NCBI GenBank assembly: GCA_041158225.1
Contig: JBEBBU010000087.1
Span: 1 to 60,767, forward strand
DNA: 60,767 nucleotides
Source: JBEBBU01 sp041158225
GTDB taxonomy: Bacteria > Pseudomonadota > Gammaproteobacteria > Methylococcales > Methylococcaceae
Direction: 5' to 3'
Part shown: positions 16,622 to 25,309 of the stretch, in pieces
Numbering within the stretch: position 1 is the stretch's first letter
Layout of the letters: the number at the start of each line of letters is the position of its first letter
The notes under the pieces: generated by a model
The model's database searches: none
What the model was told of the DNA's origin: nothing
What the model saw: only the letters and a program-made list of their open reading frames with translations
Made by a program: the position numbers and the translations under genes

Positions 16622-19600
16622 GTGTCTGCTTTGCGGTGGTTGAGTTTCTTTTGGGTCGTATGGCTGCCTGTTTCTGCAGCAGTTGCTGTGGAAAAAGTCA
16701 TTCCCCTGCCTCTAGAGTCTTACGCAACGCTGTCCTCACCGGAGGGTGTGTCTGCCGGGTCAGATGACCGGCAGACGCGCACATGGCTGCAGGCGGTTCA
16801 GGATATGCGTGCTGCTGGTCTTGCACGTCATGCTGCCATAGCGGATGGTCATGATGGCGATGTGCGGTTGTCAGCCCGGCATCCTGCTGCTGCCATGCCG
16901 GCCAATGAGCTATACCTTAGGGCAGGGGGCAGTCCTGGTTTTCTGCGCGCTACAAGGCGTGCTGGGCAGGCGGTTCGTGGCCAGTTGCAGTCACGCAGTC
17001 TGGTGCGTATTGCTGATGCTGCTGTGCGTTCTGATGTCGCGACGGCTCGCAGTTTTTTCCGTTCGTACGCGCAGTTGCTCAGACTGGACAATCCAGTCGG
17101 TGAGTTGCGCATGGTGAACGAGTCTCCTGACCAGCTGCATCACCATCATCTTCAGTATGTCCAGTACTATCAAGGTATACCGGTATGGCCTTCGCGGCTG
17201 GTGGTACACACGGATGCTGATGGGCAGGTCAGGACGCTGACAGGCAATTTCATACCCACGCCACGCCAGATGGATGTGCATCCCAGGATGACCGCTGCAG
17301 AGGCCAGAAAGATCGCCAAAGCTGGATTCAATGCGTCATCTCTGGAAGCTGCTACTGATCTGGTTGTTTACGCACCAGCTGATCTGCCAGAGCGTCTCGC
17401 CTGGCGCTGCCTGGTGAAGCGTCGTGGTCAGGAGCGCTGGTGGATCCTGGTGGACGCCCAGAACGGGCGTGTGCTGGACAGGATACGCCAGAACCCGCAG
17501 CTTGCAGAAACCGGCTCAGGGCTGGACCGTTCCGGAAAAAGGGCAGCGCTTGATCTATGGGATCAAGGAGGCGAATATTTCATGGTCAATGTTGCCAAGC
17601 CTATGTACAAAGGTCAGGGGGACCCCCTCGCGGCCGGTGCGAAGGGCGTGATTACAGTCCGTGATGCCCATAATACGCCGCCAACCCGCTATCCTGCAGG
17701 TCCTGTAAAGAGTGATATTGTCAGCAGCCGTTCACCTGATGCTGGATGGCTTGCTGATGCCGTCAGCGCAGCGCGTAATCTTTCTCTGGTGTATGACTAT
17801 TTTCTTCAGCGTCATGGCCGTGATTCCATGGATGGTCAGGGTTCATCGGTGACTGCCGTGGTTCGCTACGGCAAGCACTATGATAATGCTTACTGGGATA
17901 CCCGTCTCAGTACCATGTATTTTGGTGATGAACGGGCTTTTTCCTCGGCCCTGGATGTGGTTGGTCATGAGATGACCCATGGGGTGATTGCCCATACGGC
18001 TGATCTGCTCTACACACGCCAGTCAGGAGCGCTTAGCGAGGCATTTGCGGATATTTTTGGCGAAATGGTCGAAGCCTACGCCAATGATGGTGAGAATGAC
18101 TGGATTAATGGTGGAACCCTTGGTGCTGGTTTTCGTCATCTCAGACAGCCCGGGCTGATCAAGACTTCAGCGCGCAAGGGCTATCCAGCCTCCATGCAAG
18201 AGTATGTCAAGACAACTGCCGATGAGGGAGGCGTACACGTCAATGCGACCATTATCGGGCATGCTTTCTACCTGCTGGCTGAAGGTCTTCAGGGTGCCGT
18301 TGGTCGTGGTGATGCTGAGCAGATTTTTTATCGTGCCCTGACACAGTATCTGACACCGGGCTCCCAGTTTATTGATCTGCGTTTTGCCTGTCTGCAGGCG
18401 GCTGAAGACCTGTTCGGTGCTGATGCCTTGCAGGTAAAAAAGGTGGGCCAGGCATTTGATGCCGTGGGGATCACAGAAATATCCGCGCTGGCAGGTGCGG
18501 GGGGGGCATCCCTGACAGTGGTTAATGGCCAGGATGAACTGGTGGCGCTGACTTCAGAGGATAGTGTTTCAGTGCCTGTGCGTCTGGATCATGAGCTTGG
18601 GGACAGTGCTGCAGGTGTGCCGCTTGCCGGTGTCAGTGCTTTTGGCCCTGGACTGTCTGTCATCCGCGATGGTTCGCTGATGGCATACATCAGTGAATCA
18701 CGCGATGCCTGTACCGTACCGCTGGACAGGCAGCAGACTCCAGTCTGTCTCGGACTTTCCGGGCGTGTGCAGAGTCTGGTGATGGCGCCTGATGGCCGAC
18801 AGATGGCCATGGTGCTGAAAGATGCCTCTGGCCGTATCACGCCTAGCATCACGGTGATGACGCTTGCTGGCAAGGGATCCCGTAGAACTTTCAGGCTTGT
18901 GGCGCCCAGTGTTCTCGACGGACTCAGCCGCATCACGATCACCAGAGCCAATGGCATGAGTTTTAATGCGGATGGGCGTTATCTGATGTTTGATGCTGAA
19001 AGAAGCATGGTGGCGGCTAACGGCGCAGTGAGCCGCTCATGGAGTATTTATGCCCTGGATCTGACAACAGGCATCATGCTGGATGTCATTCCTCCGCTGG
19101 CTGGCAGGGATATCGTCAATCCCTGCATGTCCGCTATTGATCCTGGCCTGATGCTGTATGAGATCCGTGATCAGGCATCGCCAGATACGCATGTTCGTAT
19201 GGCTGATCTTGCCTTAGGTACTGTCAGCGAAGTGGTCCGTTTACAGGCGCAAGGCTACCCTTCCTTCAATGGCGATGATACCGCCGTGGTCTATGCGGCA
19301 CCTGGGCCTGGAGCACAGGACGGCTACGCGCTATGGCAGCAGCCGCTTTATGATGCCAGTGGCGGTCGTGCCAGTTTGCCTGCTTCGGTACTTCTGCCAG
19401 ATGCCAGGCGTGGTGTGATTTACCGGCGCGCCCGTACCCAGACCATGAGCACAACGCTTTCAGGCAAGGGCAAGGGGCGTATCAGGAGTAGTCTCGGAGA
19501 AATTGACTGCGGCTCCCGTTGTAGTGCATTGTTTGCAACCGGCGACACAGCTCATTTTCAGGCGATTCCGGATGCTGGTTCCCAGTTTTCCGGCTGGGGC

Positions 19601-19951
19601 GGCGAGTGCAGCGGGCAGATACAGGTTGGCAGTGCTGACTGCCGCCTGGCTGTTTTCCGCTCTGGTACTGTCAGTGCCCGTTTTGATCTGTTACCACGCT
19701 ATACACTTAAACTGCAGAAGCAGGGAGGTGGCAAGGGAAGCCTGCAGGTTGCTGCGCTTGCCATCAACTGTAGTGCCAGTTGCACACGCACTGGCATCAG
19801 TGCTGATACGGTGCTGTCCATTCGTGCCCTGCCAGCCAGCGGCAGCCAGTTTTCTGGCTGGGGCGGCGACTGCGCCGGTACTCAGGGCGATGTCTGCCAG
19901 ATTTCCATGGATAAGGCGAGGGCAGTCAGCGCTATTTTCGGTAAACCGTGA
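16622..19951 (+). CDS. Secreted M4 (thermolysin) family metallopeptidase with propeller and InlB-type repeats
   Basis: Predicted product is 1109 residues. GTG 16622 follows AGGAGG by 4 bases. Order of parts: signal peptide (to about residue 23), FTP/PepSY propeptide (about 140-300), M4 catalytic domain (about 330-620), a region with WD40/TolB-like repeats such as GMSFNADGRYLMFDAE (about 650-930), and two Cys-containing InlB B-type repeats with SGWGGxC (about 945-1107). Zinc ligands are H449 and H453 in HEMTH and E473 in GALSEAFADIFG; E450 is the catalytic base and H539 matches thermolysin H231. All spacing agrees with thermolysin, so it should be active. Substrate unknown. Longer than most M4 enzymes because of its C-terminal half. 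Confidence 0.92.
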   Translation: MSALRWLSFFWVVWLPVSAAVAVEKVIPLPLESYATLSSPEGVSAGSDDRQTRTWLQAVQDMRAAGLARHAAIADGHDGDVRLSARHPAAAMPANELYLRAGGSPGFLRATRRAGQAVRGQLQSRSLVRIADAAVRSDVATARSFFRSYAQLLRLDNPVGELRMVNESPDQLHHHHLQYVQYYQGIPVWPSRLVVHTDADGQVRTLTGNFIPTPRQMDVHPRMTAAEARKIAKAGFNASSLEAATDLVVYAPADLPERLAWRCLVKRRGQERWWILVDAQNGRVLDRIRQNPQLAETGSGLDRSGKRAALDLWDQGGEYFMVNVAKPMYKGQGDPLAAGAKGVITVRDAHNTPPTRYPAGPVKSDIVSSRSPDAGWLADAVSAARNLSLVYDYFLQRHGRDSMDGQGSSVTAVVRYGKHYDNAYWDTRLSTMYFGDERAFSSALDVVGHEMTHGVIAHTADLLYTRQSGALSEAFADIFGEMVEAYANDGENDWINGGTLGAGFRHLRQPGLIKTSARKGYPASMQEYVKTTADEGGVHVNATIIGHAFYLLAEGLQGAVGRGDAEQIFYRALTQYLTPGSQFIDLRFACLQAAEDLFGADALQVKKVGQAFDAVGITEISALAGAGGASLTVVNGQDELVALTSEDSVSVPVRLDHELGDSAAGVPLAGVSAFGPGLSVIRDGSLMAYISESRDACTVPLDRQQTPVCLGLSGRVQSLVMAPDGRQMAMVLKDASGRITPSITVMTLAGKGSRRTFRLVAPSVLDGLSRITITRANGMSFNADGRYLMFDAERSMVAANGAVSRSWSIYALDLTTGIMLDVIPPLAGRDIVNPCMSAIDPGLMLYEIRDQASPDTHVRMADLALGTVSEVVRLQAQGYPSFNGDDTAVVYAAPGPGAQDGYALWQQPLYDASGGRASLPASVLLPDARRGVIYRRARTQTMSTTLSGKGKGRIRSSLGEIDCGSRCSALFATGDTAHFQAIPDAGSQFSGWGGECSGQIQVGSADCRLAVFRSGTVSARFDLLPRYTLKLQKQGGGKGSLQVAALAINCSASCTRTGISADTVLSIRALPASGSQFSGWGGDCAGTQGDVCQISMDKARAVSAIFGKP

Positions 19952-19955
19952 AATC

Positions 19956-20243
19956 ATGTATGCTTATGCCATGACTCATGCATTCCTGAAATTTTTTCCA
20001 CCCGCGCTGGTGCTCGTTGCCTGTGGCCTGACCGTGGTCATGGTTCAGGGATGTGCGGATCCTGGCTACCATGGTTACCTGAACGAAGATGAGCCGCTTG
20101 GCTATTATGAGGTTCAGGCGGCGGGTTCTCCTTTCTATTTCTCAGGACCTGGCCCTGGTTTTTATGGTGGCGGAGGTTTCTACGGTGGCCCTGGGTACTA
20201 CTCGGGTATGCCATATGGCCCCTATGGTGGCGGCTGGTGGTAG
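19956..20243 (+). CDS. Small Gly/Tyr-rich lipoprotein
   Basis: Predicted product is 95 residues (ATG 19956; ATG 19971 is also possible). A hydrophobic signal ends at VMVQGC, a plausible lipobox. The mature part is short, with a C-terminal third made almost only of Gly, Tyr, Pro and Phe, in repeats such as GFYGGGGFYGGPGYYSG. Such segments are usually disordered and surface-linked. It begins 4 bases after the metallopeptidase stop, so it is probably co-transcribed and may belong to the same surface function. I recognise no family. Confidence 0.65.
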   Translation: MYAYAMTHAFLKFFPPALVLVACGLTVVMVQGCADPGYHGYLNEDEPLGYYEVQAAGSPFYFSGPGPGFYGGGGFYGGPGYYSGMPYGPYGGGWW

Positions 20244-20276
20244 TTTTTTCCTTGATTTTTGACTATGGAGTCTATG

Positions 20277-20948
20277 ATGAATATGGGTTCTGGTGTGATC
20301 GAAGCGCGTAGTGCGGGTCTGATCGCCTCACATCGTGTGCTGCGCAATACTTATGCACTGCTGGCAGCAACCCTGCTGTTCAGCGCGGTGACTGCTGGAC
20401 TGTCCATGCAGCTCAATCTTCCCTATCCTGGGGTACTGGTGACGCTGGGTGGCTATTTTGGGCTGCTATGGCTGACCTCCAAAAATAGTCATCGTGCTGC
20501 GGGAATTTTCTGGGTCTTCATGCTGACTGGTTTCATGGGGTATACCCTTGGGCCTGTACTGAATGCCTATGTGAAGCACTTTGCCAACGGTACTGAGCTG
20601 GTCATGATGGCCATGGGTGGTACGGGTCTGGTCTTTACTGGCCTGTCAGCTTATGCGCTCATGAGCCGTAAGGACTTCAGCTTTATGGGCGGCATGCTTT
20701 CTGCCGGCATACTGGTGGCCTTTCTTGCGAGTCTGGTTGCCATATTCCTGCCAGGTTCAGGTCTGAGCCTGGCGGTATCGGCCATGTTCATCCTGCTGAT
20801 GTCAGGCATGATTCTTTACCAGACCAGTGAAATCATTCATGGTGGCGAGAGCAATTACATCCTGGCGACGGTTTCCCTGTATGTCACCGTATTCAACCTG
20901 TTTACCAGTCTGTTGCAGATTCTGGGTGTGCTGAACAGCGATGACTGA
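20277..20948 (+). CDS. Bax inhibitor-1 (YccA/YbhL) family membrane protein
   Basis: Predicted product is 223 residues from ATG 20277, which has GGAG 6 bases upstream; ATG 20265 and 20274 are alternatives. Seven hydrophobic segments and the motifs RNTYALLAATLLFSAVTAG, ALMSRKDFSFMGGML and MILYQTSEIIHGGE...YILATVSLYVTVFNLFTSLLQILG are typical of the BI-1/TMBIM family. Bacterial members (YccA, YbhL, BsYetJ) are inner-membrane proteins; YccA modulates FtsH and BsYetJ conducts calcium. The conserved C-terminal acidic residues include the final DD. It ends at a strong terminator. Confidence 0.92.
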   Translation: MNMGSGVIEARSAGLIASHRVLRNTYALLAATLLFSAVTAGLSMQLNLPYPGVLVTLGGYFGLLWLTSKNSHRAAGIFWVFMLTGFMGYTLGPVLNAYVKHFANGTELVMMAMGGTGLVFTGLSAYALMSRKDFSFMGGMLSAGILVAFLASLVAIFLPGSGLSLAVSAMFILLMSGMILYQTSEIIHGGESNYILATVSLYVTVFNLFTSLLQILGVLNSDD

Positions 20949-20980
20949 ATAAGGCTTCTTTGGCCTTGCGTCTCTGAAAA

Positions 20981-21013
20981 ACCTGACAGTGAATACACTG
21001 TCAGGTTTTTTTT
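20981..21013. terminator. Bidirectional intrinsic terminator between the BI-1 gene and def
   Basis: ACCTGACAGTG (20981-20991), loop AATA, CACTGTCAGGT (20996-21006): 11 perfect pairs followed by eight T. The opposite strand has a shorter run (GAAAA before the stem), so it probably stops both genes. The def stop codon (21001-21003) lies inside the right arm. Confidence 0.92.
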
Positions 21014-21546
21014 GTGCTTCCGGACTGGAATGCCGGCAGGGCGTCAATAAATCCAAACTGGCTAAAATCGCGGATACGGGCAGGGTAAAGGATGCCCTGC
21101 AGATGATCACATTCATGCTGGATGACGCGGGCGTGGAAGCCCTCTGCGACAAAATCCAGTGGCTGGCCATCGCCATCCAGTGCGCAGCACCTGACGCGCG
21201 TCCAGCGCGGCACCCTACCACGAAGGCCGGGTACGGAAAGGCAGCCTTCCCAGTCTTCGACCATCGTTTCATCCAGAGGGGTAATGTCAGGATTGATCAG
21301 CGTCGTCAGGGGAATGGGAGGTGCTTCTGGATAGCGCGGATTCTGGCTGATGCCATAAATAACGATCTGCAGGTCAATCCCGATCTGTGGTGCTGCGAGA
21401 CCTGCGCCTTCTGCCGCTTCCATGGTGTCCAGCATATCCCTGATGATGTCCTGCAGTTCCTGTGTCTGCAGCATGTCAGAAGGCACCTGCTGTGCCGTTC
21501 GCAGCAGGCGAGGATCGCCCATTCTCAGTATTTCGCGTACGCTCAC
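21001..21546 (-). CDS. def: Peptide deformylase
   Basis: Predicted product is 181 residues with a GTG start. All three PDF motifs are present: GAGLAAPQIG (motif 1), EGCLSVPG (motif 2, Cys metal ligand) and QHECDHLQG (motif 3, HExxH with the two His ligands and catalytic Glu). It removes the N-formyl group from nascent proteins. AAAGG about 7 bases before GTG 21546 is a usable ribosome site. An intrinsic terminator ends only about 18 bases upstream, so its transcription is unusual. It is not followed by fmt, the partner gene in many bacteria. Confidence 0.95.
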   Translation of the reverse strand: MSVREILRMGDPRLLRTAQQVPSDMLQTQELQDIIRDMLDTMEAAEGAGLAAPQIGIDLQIVIYGISQNPRYPEAPPIPLTTLINPDITPLDETMVEDWEGCLSVPGLRGRVPRWTRVRCCALDGDGQPLDFVAEGFHARVIQHECDHLQGILYPARIRDFSQFGFIDALPAFQSGSTKKT

Positions 21547-21564
21547 TGGATCGCCTTTGCCGGG

Positions 21565-21594
21565 AAAAAAGAAACCAGCGCTAAGGCTGGTTTC
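21565..21594 (-). terminator. Intrinsic terminator after the rpoD/tRNA unit, just before def
   Basis: On the minus strand GAAACCAGC (21594-21586), a six-base loop, GCTGGTTTC (21579-21571), then six T (21570-21565). Nine perfect pairs plus U-tract. It should stop transcripts from the tRNA and rpoD, yet def starts at 21546 in the same direction. Confidence 0.88.
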
Positions 21595-21601
21595 CTGATA
21601 G

Positions 21602-21678
21602 TGGTGGGCCCTGTAGGACTTGAACCTACGACCTGGCGATTATGAGTCGCTCGCTCTAACCAACTGAGCTAAGGGCCC
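21602..21678 (-). tRNA. tRNA with CAU anticodon, probably tRNA-Ile2 (lysidine-modified)
   Basis: A 77-base cloverleaf with encoded CCA. The acceptor is GGGCCCT/AGGGCCC and the anticodon loop is CTCATAA. The anticodon stem GCGAC/..ATCGC matches E. coli tRNA-Ile2 (ileX), not elongator tRNA-Met (ATCAC). C4:G69 and C5:G68, used by TilS, are present. It would then read AUA codons after lysidine modification. Elongator Met remains possible. Confidence 0.7.
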
Positions 21679-21687
21679 TGAAAGGGG

Positions 21688-23487
21688 TTAATCTACATCA
21701 AGAAAACTTTTCAACTGCTCGGAGCGTGAAGGATGCCGCAGTTTGCGTAGTGCCTTGGCTTCTATCTGTCGGATGCGTTCACGGGTGACATCGAACTGCT
21801 TGCCAACTTCCTCAAGGGTGTGGTCAGTGTTCATGTCGATACCAAAACGCATGCGCAGAACCTTGGCTTCTCTGGCGGTCAGGCCGGCAAGTACCTGCTG
21901 CGTGGTTTCGCGCAGACTTGCCACCGTGGCATGTTCAATGGGCGACATGACACGCGAATCCTCAATGAAATCGCCCAGATGCGAGTCCTCGTCATCACCG
22001 ATAGGTGTTTCCATCGAAATGGGTTCCTTGGCGATCTTGAGTACCTTGCGCACCTTGTCTTCTGGCATCTCCATACGTTCTGCCAGTTCATCAGGAGAAG
22101 GTTCCCGACCCATTTCCTGCAGCATCTGCCTGGAAATGCGGTTAAGCTTGTTGATGGTCTCAATCATGTGTACCGGAATACGGATGGTACGGGCCTGATC
22201 CGCAATGGAGCGGGTGATCGCCTGTCGTATCCACCAGGTGGCATAGGTTGAGAACTTATAGCCGCGACGGTATTCAAACTTGTCGACCGCTTTCATCAGG
22301 CCAATATTGCCTTCCTGAATCAGGTCCAGAAACTGCAGGCCGCGGTTGGTATATTTCTTGGCAATGGAGATGACCAGACGCAGATTGGCCTCGATCATTT
22401 CCTTTTTGGCTTCACGTGCCTGCATCTCGCCAATGGCAACACGGCGCCTGATGTCCTTGATCTGCCCGATGGAGAGACGGTGTTCTTTCTCCATATTGGC
22501 CAGACGCGTCTGCAACCGCTTCAGGCCTTCTTCATGCTGCTGCATGGCGGCTGACCATGCATAACCACCATGAATATGCCGATGCAGCCACTCGGGGTTG
22601 CTTTCATGCCCGATAAAGCTGCTGTTGAATTCGGACTTTGGCATGCGGCAGCGATGCACCGAGATATCAATGATTTCCCGCTCAACTTCCCGGATGCGTT
22701 CAACAGACTTGCGCAGGACTTCAGTCAGATCCCTGAAGAACTGAGGGGTTTTCTTGAATTCCATGAAAAGCGAGGCAAGCTGATCAAACGCCTTCTGCGT
22801 TTTTTCATGCTCAAAGCCCTGCTTGGTATGGGAGCTCATGGCTGCCTTGTGCTGCTTGCGAAAGGCTTCCAGTTTCTGGCTCACAACTTCGGGATCGGGA
22901 CCTGTATCCGCTTCTTCGATAATGTCACCAGCACCATCATCATCAAGCACAACGGGTTCCGGTACATTGGGGTCGTAAAAATCCGAGATAAGATCCGAGA
23001 GCTTGGTGTCTCCCTCGCCAATCTGCTCAAAAGCGCCGAGAAAGTGCTCAATCGTGGCAGGAAACCGCACCAGTTCATTGGCGGCAAGGTTGATGCCTTC
23101 TTCGATACGCTTGGCAATGCTGAGTTCGCCTTCGCGCGTCAGCAGCTCAACCGTGCCCATTTCACGCATATACATGCGTACTGGATCAGTGGTGCGGCCA
23201 AGTTCAGCATCAACGGAGGAGGCAAGGGCGGCTGCAACTTCATTGGCTTCGTCTTCGTCAGTGACGACCACCGTTGCTGAGTCATTGAGCAGTTCGTCAC
23301 TGTCAGGTGCCTCCTCAAGTACTTCAATGCCCATGTCATTGATCATGGCAATGATGTCGTCCATCTGCTCGGCATCAACGGCATCGCTGGGCAGGTGGTC
23401 ATTGACCTCGGCGTAGGTCAGGTAGCCCTGCATCTTGCCTTTTGCGATCAGTTCTTTGAGCTGTGACTGCTGCTGTTCTGGAGCCAT
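21688..23487 (-). CDS. rpoD: RNA polymerase primary sigma factor (sigma-70)
   Basis: Predicted product is 599 residues from ATG 23487. Region 1.2 is TDPVRMYMREMGTVELLTREGE, followed by the long non-conserved insert. Region 2 holds LRLVISIAKKYTNRGLQFLDLIQEGN and FSTYATWWIRQAITRSIADQ, contacting the -10 element and core enzyme. Region 4.2 is FDVTRERIRQIEAKALRKLRHP, contacting the -35. It directs housekeeping transcription. Last protein gene of the rpsU-yqeY-dnaG-rpoD operon. The ribosome site is weak, as is common downstream in this operon. Confidence 0.98.
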   Translation of the reverse strand: MAPEQQQSQLKELIAKGKMQGYLTYAEVNDHLPSDAVDAEQMDDIIAMINDMGIEVLEEAPDSDELLNDSATVVVTDEDEANEVAAALASSVDAELGRTTDPVRMYMREMGTVELLTREGELSIAKRIEEGINLAANELVRFPATIEHFLGAFEQIGEGDTKLSDLISDFYDPNVPEPVVLDDDGAGDIIEEADTGPDPEVVSQKLEAFRKQHKAAMSSHTKQGFEHEKTQKAFDQLASLFMEFKKTPQFFRDLTEVLRKSVERIREVEREIIDISVHRCRMPKSEFNSSFIGHESNPEWLHRHIHGGYAWSAAMQQHEEGLKRLQTRLANMEKEHRLSIGQIKDIRRRVAIGEMQAREAKKEMIEANLRLVISIAKKYTNRGLQFLDLIQEGNIGLMKAVDKFEYRRGYKFSTYATWWIRQAITRSIADQARTIRIPVHMIETINKLNRISRQMLQEMGREPSPDELAERMEMPEDKVRKVLKIAKEPISMETPIGDDEDSHLGDFIEDSRVMSPIEHATVASLRETTQQVLAGLTAREAKVLRMRFGIDMNTDHTLEEVGKQFDVTRERIRQIEAKALRKLRHPSRSEQLKSFLDVD

Positions 23488-23558
23488 CAATATCAATCCA
23501 GTGCCTGTTGAAGCGGGTAGCCTTGAACAGAATATTATGGGGTATGCAATGTGTTATG

Positions 23559-25280
23559 TCAAGATGAGGCTGGCGGGGAGGTGAGTTGACGGAGCTCGCT
23601 ACGTTCCTCGTCATTCAGTCGTTCACGGCTTGATTTTTCTATGAGGAGATTGAGTCTGTGCTGTTTTTCCCGTTCTTCCAGTCGTTTCAGTGCATCAGTA
23701 AATCGGGGCAGATGATCTTCTTCGGCGAGTAATGTTGACTGGCCCAGTAATGCCTTGACCGTGGTTTCCAGTGTTTCACCGCGAACGATTTCCAGCAGTC
23801 GCCCCGTAGATAGCGGCTGGTCATGCAGGCGGCACTCATCCTTCAGCCGCATTGCCAGAGGGCCGAGTTGTGGATGCCGGGCAAGTCGCTGGATATCGGC
23901 GCTGCCCGCATGTTCCAGTAGCGAAGGCTGGTGAGCAATCATCGCGCCAAGCTCTCTCCAGATGGAGGGAGGCTGGCGGTTCCTGTGATTCTGGCGTGGC
24001 TTTGCCGGTGTATGCGCCGCAGTGCCCTGGGCTGGCTCACCCGTAATCTGATCCAGTTCCCTGCGCATAAGATCCTGAAAATGGCCTTCAGGCAGTCTGG
24101 CAACCAGTGGTGCTGCCCGGCTGGCTAATGCCGAGCGTTGTTCCAGCGTATGGTATCCGCATTCGCTGCGCAGGGTATCGAAGAGGAAGCGGGAGGCGGG
24201 CAGCGCCTGTTCCAGAAGCTGCATGAAGTGTTGCAGGCCCTGGCTGCGCAGCAGCGAATCGGGGTCATGCTCGGTCGGTAGTGTGAGAAATCTTACCTGT
24301 TTGCCATCACGGAGCAGAGGCATGCTCGCCTCAAGTGCTTTCCAGGCGGCTTTCTGTCCAGCCTGATCCCCATCAAAACAGAAAACAACTTCATGGGTAT
24401 GGCGCATCAGCAGATTGACCTGATCTGTCGAGATGGCAGTGCCCAGTGTTGCGACGGCATTCTGGAATCCGTGCTCGGCAAGCATGATGACATCCATATA
24501 GCCTTCGGTGACCACGATGCGTTCGGGGCGGGAGGTTGTCTGCAGCAGTTCATGCAGGCCGTAAACCTCCCGGTGCTTGAGAAATACAGGCGTTTCGGGT
24601 GAGTTGAGATATTTGGGCTGGCCTTCCAGCAGAATGCGCCCGCCGAATCCCGTGACCCTGCCGCGCGGATCACGAATCGGAAACATGATGCGGTCCCTGA
24701 ATCTGTCATAGCAGCGACCGTCATCGCGTCTGATGCAAAGGCCGGCTTCAATCAGGTCATTTTCCGGCCATTGCTGCGGCAGATTACGCCAGCCAGCAGG
24801 CGCGTAACCTAACTGGTAGCGTTCCTGTATGTGCTGGCTGACCTGTCGCTGCTGAAGGTAGCTGCGGGCTGGCTGGCTGGCTGGTGATCCGAGCTGTGAT
24901 GCATAGTAAGTGGCAGCCCGCTGCTGGATTGCATAAAGTTTTTCACGCGGAAATGTCAGGGCGTCATCAGCAGCCTGGGTATTACTGGGCAGGGAAAGCC
25001 CCAGTCTGTGCGCCAGAAATTCCACGGCTTCCACGAAGCCCATGTGGTCAATGGCCATGATAAAGCTGAGAGCATTGCCGCTGGCTCCGCAGCCGAAACA
25101 GTGGTAGAACTGTCTGCTGGCACTGACAGAGAAGCTCGGGGTTTTTTCCTGATGAAACGGACAGCGGGCGGTATGGTGGCTGCCGGATTTTTTTAGCGGG
25201 ACGCGGCTGTCGATGAGTTCGACGATGTCGGTTCTGGCGACGACATCGTCGATGAAGCTTCGCGGTATAAGGCCTGCCAT
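23559..25280 (-). CDS. dnaG: DNA primase
   Basis: Predicted product is 573 residues. The N-terminal zinc-ribbon reads CPFHQEKTPSF...FYHCFGCGASGN. The TOPRIM core includes VVTEGYMDVIMLAEHG and FCFDGDQAGQKAAWKA with the metal-binding acidic residues. The C-terminal part should bind DnaB helicase. It makes RNA primers for replication. It lies 29 bases after yqeY and is followed by rpoD after 71 bases. Confidence 0.97.
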   Translation of the reverse strand: MAGLIPRSFIDDVVARTDIVELIDSRVPLKKSGSHHTARCPFHQEKTPSFSVSASRQFYHCFGCGASGNALSFIMAIDHMGFVEAVEFLAHRLGLSLPSNTQAADDALTFPREKLYAIQQRAATYYASQLGSPASQPARSYLQQRQVSQHIQERYQLGYAPAGWRNLPQQWPENDLIEAGLCIRRDDGRCYDRFRDRIMFPIRDPRGRVTGFGGRILLEGQPKYLNSPETPVFLKHREVYGLHELLQTTSRPERIVVTEGYMDVIMLAEHGFQNAVATLGTAISTDQVNLLMRHTHEVVFCFDGDQAGQKAAWKALEASMPLLRDGKQVRFLTLPTEHDPDSLLRSQGLQHFMQLLEQALPASRFLFDTLRSECGYHTLEQRSALASRAAPLVARLPEGHFQDLMRRELDQITGEPAQGTAAHTPAKPRQNHRNRQPPSIWRELGAMIAHQPSLLEHAGSADIQRLARHPQLGPLAMRLKDECRLHDQPLSTGRLLEIVRGETLETTVKALLGQSTLLAEEDHLPRFTDALKRLEEREKQHRLNLLIEKSSRERLNDEERSELRQLTSPPASS

Positions 25281-25309
25281 GGTGCGCGTACGCTGCAGGA
25301 TGACGCTTG

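Noticed and set aside
19440..19951. Two similar SGWGG segments as a mobile or tandem DNA repeat
   Set aside because: They are protein-level InlB-type repeats that have diverged in DNA sequence and belong to one gene.
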